Shown here: positions 58,101-64,000 of the stretch, piece by piece
Layout: each line of letters starts with the position of its first letter
Position numbering within the stretch: position 1 is the stretch's first letter
Assembly (NCBI GenBank): GCA_949825065.1
Contig: OX463846.1
Coordinates: forward strand, 2,311,778 to 2,375,777
Source of the DNA: Odontocerum albicorne
Lineage: Eukaryota; Arthropoda; Insecta; Trichoptera; Odontoceridae
DNA length: 64,000 nt
Reading direction: 5' to 3'
Notes under the pieces: model-generated
What the model saw: the letters and a program-made list of their open reading frames with translations, nothing else
What the model was told of the DNA's origin: nothing
Database searches by the model: none
Translations under genes and position numbers: made by a program

Positions 58101-61100
58101 AGATCAGGGGTTGGCAGACTTTCTAGTGAGAAGAGCCAAATATTAAGTAAACAGAATATCCAAATCATAAAAGGAAAAAATAAGTAAAATAAAAAACTTA
58201 TTTTATATTTTTGTGTTCACCACAGGTTTAATTTAGGTTTACAACTAGTTTCGAAGACCACCGTCTTCTTCGTCAGTTGAATATAAACTAAAAGTTGCTA
58301 AAATATACTGTGTACAAACAACATACCAATTTTCATAAGAGCCCTCTACTTAATATGTTCCCAATTTAAAATCCTTCCCTGTCTTAAAGATTCACATTCA
58401 CTTTCAAAGTTACAAAATTTGAAGTCAAAAGTGATAATAATTGAAATTTAACTGCTGAAAACATGAAAAAAAAATATCGACCTACGTTCACAAAACGAGC
58501 AAAGTGACCACCTCAAACGAAAGTCCGCGAGCTACTGAATTGAGAGAAGCCTACGATCTGAGATTCTATTTCTTGCGTTCCCATATACCAAAGTAGAATG
58601 AGAGTAAGATGTGAATAGCGTCGCTTCCTCACCCATAGCGTTTTTTCAGAATTAATATACCTACGTCACACATTGGCACATGTTTGATTGTATTGGTGAA
58701 TTTATTCCCAATTTTCACAAAATATCTCGGATTTGGCCGATTAGTGGTAATTATTATTAATATTATTTTTTCATTCAATGCGTAAATGTATTACGGAGGA
58801 ATACCTAAAATCTGAACCTAGTATTTGTTATATTTATAGAGATATTAAAGTTTTTAGAAGTAATGTATACTGGTTACACATCACAGGACATGAAGGGTTA
58901 AACTCAATCATTAAGTATTTTAAACAAACAAACCAAGTTACATTACAATATTTTTAATGTTTTCTGTGATATAACAATTTCAGTGAACCCTTAACCGAAT
59001 TCAGAATTCTTCAAAAACAAGTCGGGAACAGGGAAAGGTTACCTTGATTTCAATCGTTGTTCGTAAAATATGTTGATATCTTAGACATTCAAAGGAAAGA
59101 TAACTTGTTAAGGTAATTTCTCTAATTGCCTTGGCAAGGTTATTTTCCTTACATATTTAACCTTGCCTAAATATTCATCTTTCATTTAGCAACTCTTGTT
59201 TACATATTTAATATTTTCTTCAGAGTTTATACTTATCCAATAGAATGGAAAAAAATCTAGTTCAAAGAATTATGAAACCTTCTTTTCCCTGGCTCCATCC
59301 CAACTCACTGTCTGCGAAGACTGATGGGGTCAGCTCTCCTCGTCCTCAGGTTGTATGCTCTTTTGTCCCGGACTACGTCCCCCAGGCCGTGCCTCTGCAT
59401 CAGGTTATCTTTTTGCACCACCCATGAATTCTTTGGTCTTCCTCTGGTTGTTATTCGAGGAAGATCCATGGAGATTGCAATGTGATCGGGTGCTCTGCGT
59501 CCGACGTGCCCATACCGTCTCAATCGCCTCTCCTCCATCTAACTGTTGATGTCTGCAACACCTAGGCTTCCACGAATGCGTGAACGTTTTATTTTGTCTC
59601 TTAGAGACACACCAGCTGACCATCTTAGTAGCATGCGCATTTCAGCAGTTTCTAGTTGCCTAGAGTAAGAGTTATACATCGCCCAGCATTCGGAGTCATA
59701 GAGGAGTGCGGGTCTGACAATCGTTTGGTATACTTTTCCTTTTAACTTGACTGGCATTTAAGGATCACATAGAACTCCCGTCATTGATTTTAACTTCATC
59801 CATCCCATACTAATTCTATGTGTTACATCTGCTGCACATCCTTCATCGCTACGGATGAGTGACCCAAGATACTTAAAGGAGTCACAATTTGGTAATGTTT
59901 CTCCATCCATTTGCATTACGGGAGTGACAGCATTTGTGTTCTCGAATTATGAAACCAACCACATATATATTGCAATACTATTCTCAATAGCTTAGCTCCT
60001 GAAAATAATTATGAATCACTTGATCTTCTTTGAAAATCTGGTTCACTTGATCCAACCACGTTTTCTTATTACTTCTCACTTGTATACTCGCCTAGCCTAT
60101 GTGCAACTCAGTTTATAAAACTAGAGGATTTGTAATGAGAATCTCTCAGTCGTTTGAAAACCTAATGGTGCTAAAAACGTTAAATTCATTGATCCTTAGC
60201 AAACTAGAAAGCAATGCTTGCATTTGGAGCCCGTTGGGGGCGCAGAACTCATTCATGGTGGAGAAGGTACAAAAAATATCTACGATATATCTGTATGAGG
60301 GAGTTTGGTGTCTATCCATGGCTTTATCATACTCAGTTCTGCTGGGCATGATCGGGTATGACTCCTTGAGCGTAAGAAGAGTTCTGTGTCTCCTGGTATA
60401 CGTTGTCAAACTCGTTAGAGGAGTTGTGAGCTGTCAGCATTACTACAAAGATTAGCGTTTAATGTTCCTAACAATTACACTAGACTGCGCCAGCAAGAAC
60501 TGTTCTCAATAACATAAGCGAGAACGGGTCTTTCAGCCGCTATGTCTGTTGGAAGGGCCTTAACTCTTCTGAACGGGACTGCTTCGGATATTGACATATT
60601 TCATATCACATTACCAAAAGCAAAAGAAAATTTTCTTCTGAGGTTGAACGCGTTAGAAAGCACTTATCAACGTACTTAAGTGACTTTGAATATGTGCATG
60701 TTTGTGTGCATATATGTATGCATATACATTATTTTTCATTTTAAATATATTTTTTTATTTTATATAATTTTATATTTTTTTTTAATGTTAACATTTCTTG
60801 GATATTTTCAATGTAATTGGGCTAAGCATTTTTTGAGGAAATAAATAAATAGTCATTCTTTCATAATTTATTCTGTCTACATGTATTCACAATTTTAAGC
60901 TCCTTTTTTTCGTCTGCCTGAAAACTTCATGTATCCATGCGTTCATTTCTAATGTTTTTATTCAGCCCTGTTTCATACATTGATACTGCACAATTTGTTT
61001 TTAGTGCACGCATCTCCACAGTATTAATTTTATAATTTTTCTGCCAAATTTAAGTTTAACTTCAATAAATCAAATACCTATGTTATTAAATATTTTATAA

Positions 61101-64000
61101 ATAAAAATCACCTGATACTACTTTGTCATTAAAAACATAGACCAGAGTCTAGAGGATTTATGTTTATAGATCTATAAAATCGTTTATAGATATTTACTTA
61201 ACTTGTTAATCCAACTACAAAATGAATTTGATTCTACAGTACTTAAAAAATAGTATAAAAATTGAAAAAAAAATATAAATACATTTAGTGCGATATTCGG
61301 AAGAGCAATGAATGACGGGAATAAGCTAAGGATTTTTCCTATTTCGGTAGTATTTTCTCAGATGATGGAAGAGCTACGAGGGATATTGAAAGACGTGCAA
61401 CGATTCTTCTTCTCAGTGTCATGTCAGGTCCTACCAACGTTGAATATCACCTGAGAGTAGGCATCTTTGTCCCCGGCAGCCTGAAAAAGATCCCCAACGC
61501 TCCTTATACCAGATTTGCCTCCTGCCAACACCTCTTTGACCCTCTATTTTGCCTTGGATGATCAGGTGCAGTAATTTGTACTTAGCTCCTATAAGTACAT
61601 GACCCAAATAGGACACATTTCGGATTTTAATATTAGTCAGCAACTCTCTATCAACTTTGGCTCTTTGAAGAACCCTTGTGTTGCTGACCATATCCATCCA
61701 GGGTATTCGTAGCATTCTTTTGTGCATCCACATTTCGAATGCTTCCAGTCGGTTCATTCTACCAGCTTTGAGACTCCTTATACGTGTAATGATAAGAAGT
61801 ACCGTGGTATCAAAATATTAGCATCATCACCATCACCCTGTATTTGTATTAGGGTAGAGAGAGAGAGAAATAATATATTCCTCTTTCATGCTACCTCGGC
61901 AAATACATTTAACTAGTTGCAGGACGTGAAATATTCACGGAAGTAAAACAAATTCTACATTTATGAAAATATGTATTCATAAATGTAAAATTTGTTTATA
62001 TATATATATATCATTTTTACATCGTCCCCTTTTACACCGGTTCAAAAATTGTTAGCTAGGTAATTAAAAATTCATTCAGTATCACGGACCCACCAAGATT
62101 CAAATTTCGAATTACTTTCGGAGAGAATTCAAGTATTCCTCACTCGCTCTCTTGTATTCAAAATTCAATTATTATTTCTTTGGCGACAACCGTCGTATGG
62201 GTTTTGGCCTATTTATACTATGATATCTATTTTATTTTCGGGGTATTTTTTATTCAAAACAATATTCAAAGGAAATTAATCAAGATATTCACGCTCAACA
62301 GATCATTTATAAATAAATGCACAATTTACCTTATTGTTATGATGTACATTGTACCTTTTATTGATAAATAAATAAATACCACTATCTTATGTACAACTCT
62401 GTCATGTCAGCGGGTCAATAAATATTAAAAATGATGTACAATAAATATATGGAAAAAAAAACACTCATTCTTGTATCAATTTAGCTTTCATCTTCCGAAA
62501 CTCTGACACTGTTGAACTAAATATGTTCAGATCCGAGTCAGCTACCGTATTGTACCCTCGGCGCATTTTCAATACTGAATTATAGAAGTCGATATTTCTG
62601 CTAAACGTATACATGTCTTCCAAGACAGCGAGAGGGAACACAGGGAATACAGGGAACACAAATCAATACGTTTCAGAGTTGAAGGTGAGTCTTTTGAAGT
62701 AACACGAAATCAAAGGTACGTCTACGAGCCTCAGACGATTGAAGATGGAATAAAGACAATAAATACATGATAAATAAATCAACGAGTATATACGATATAT
62801 ATATATATATATATATACAATATATAGGTTTATTGATAGCAACATAAAGGAGTCTTTTAAATTGAGCGGTTTTTTTAATTGAACTTTTTTAAATTGTTGA
62901 ATAAAACACATAATTTGCTTTGATTTCAAAAAACCTTTTATTGATCATTGAAGTATAATGTATGACATTTAAACACAAAAAACAATATCGGCCAAATGTC
63001 CACCTCTTGCAGCTCCACAGATGTCCATACTTTTGTAAACATTTTCGATGACATTTTGGCATAATTGCGGTTATAACTCATTAATAACGCGAAAAAATTC
63101 GTCCTTAAGCTCAGAAATTGATTGGGGGTCATTCTTAAAGACCTGGCTTTTCACGTAATCCCAGAAAAAATAGTCCAATGATGTCAGATTGCATGATCTT
63201 GGTGGCCTATTAACATCACCGTTACCGGAGATTATAATACATAAAATAATTTAACGTTAACGAAAAAGAAGTTTCAGAAATATTTTTATACATAATTCGT
63301 CTCCATTACAAGTGTTCAATGTATTTTTATATCTCATTGCTCTCCATTCCAAAGCATCAAATTTCTAATTGAAAAGTGGCATAGAATCAAGCAGTTTTAC
63401 AATGCTCAAGTCAATTACAATGGAAAACCTTCAGTAAAAGTGACTTTGTAAATTTACAAATAGAACACGAGCTTTGTGTTGGCTGTTGGAGGCTTTCCTG
63501 CTAAACAAGGGTGCATATTGCAATTGACTTATGCAAGCGAACATTATGGAACAGGACCAGTATTAAAGATCTTGCCGCCGTGGAAAAAATACCATTTTAC
63601 ATTTTTAAATGTAATTTTTTTTCTTCATAGACACACTCGTATATCTTTAGTTTGGAATGAAAGGTGGGGATCGGCATTATTGAAAAAAAAAACGATGTTA
63701 TACCAAAATAAGAATAGCTTAAAAAACCAAGCAACAGGAATTGAAAATACAAATATGTCCCAATGTTTACACAGTTTTACACCTATTTTTGCCTGAACTT
63801 CTGCAGGAATTTGTCATATCACGTATTCGTAAGGTATTAAGGGATGAAGAAAACTTTATTTGCGGCAAGATGGTGTACCTCCCCACTACTATCGTCAGTG
63901 AGGACCTATCTTGATGGTGCACCTCCTCACTACTATCGTGATGTGATAACCTATCTTAATGGTGCACCTCCCCACTACTTTCGTGAGTGAGGACCTATCT

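Overview
This window is a gene-poor, AT-rich stretch of an arthropod genome, most likely an insect. That call rests on the repeat repertoire: a mariner transposase, several RTE-like and Jockey/CR1-like LINE 3' ends, Penelope-like elements (PLEs), Helitrons, a mini Ty1/copia element with an initiator-Met-type primer site, and tRNA-derived SINEs. I recognise no host gene, rRNA or functional tRNA, and nothing in it looks bacterial. Two short unexplained ORFs near the right end are the only possible host exons. A 200-N assembly gap lies at 24889-25088. Family labels (LINE-A, P1, H and so on) are local to this report and come from matching copies within the window.

Layout. 1-3.0 kb: LINE-A, P1 PLE, LINE-C inserted in LINE-B, SINE and LINE-K remnants. 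3.9-5.2 kb: a complete mariner with an intact 349-residue transposase, the only clearly intact gene. 5.5-8.2 kb: hairpin, LINE scraps and a 675-bp mini-copia. 8.5-9.6 kb: two Helitrons joined end to end, one with a long (TA)n. 9.7-12.8 kb: LINE-F, repeat H, another Helitron and a P1 copy with 15-bp target duplication. 13-21.4 kb: an 82-bp satellite, LINE-B/C/A/G, a 65-bp satellite and a folded mariner derivative. 21.5-29.3 kb: LINE-K, minisatellites, LINE-A, P1 copies, a hAT-like element and LINE-O/D/E. 29.7-38.7 kb: a TIR element, LINE-K/D, P2 PLE, LINE-A, an 84-bp satellite, LINE-L and H. 39-48 kb: LINE-C, SINEs, P1, simple tandem arrays, a MITE and LINE-D/K. 48.2-58.9 kb: a 33-bp minisatellite, a complete folded mariner derivative, P1 hairpins, a TIR element split by two LINEs, a Harbinger-like MITE, a TTAA MITE, a very AT-rich tract, a 247-bp P1 array, P2 and H. 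59.3-64 kb: LINE-Q, LINE-F, LINE-A, Helitron, a DDE transposase fragment and a 45-bp tandem repeat cut by the window edge.

Three signals stand out. (1) The octamer TACGAGTA or its complement occurs at 20 positions. In at least seven places, plus one mutated site, comparison with sister copies shows it to be a clean 6-bp insertion at TA, which is what excision of a Minos-like Tc1 transposon would leave, although no such transposon is present. (2) Both PLE families carry hammerhead-ribozyme-like RNAs with a loopless self-complementary stem III. In one family the stem III sequence differs between copies but stays self-complementary. (3) The P1 family inserts as tiny head-to-head hairpins or 247-bp tandem units flanked by 10-15-bp target duplications, with ribozyme motifs on both strands. 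Nested insertions give partial relative dating throughout.
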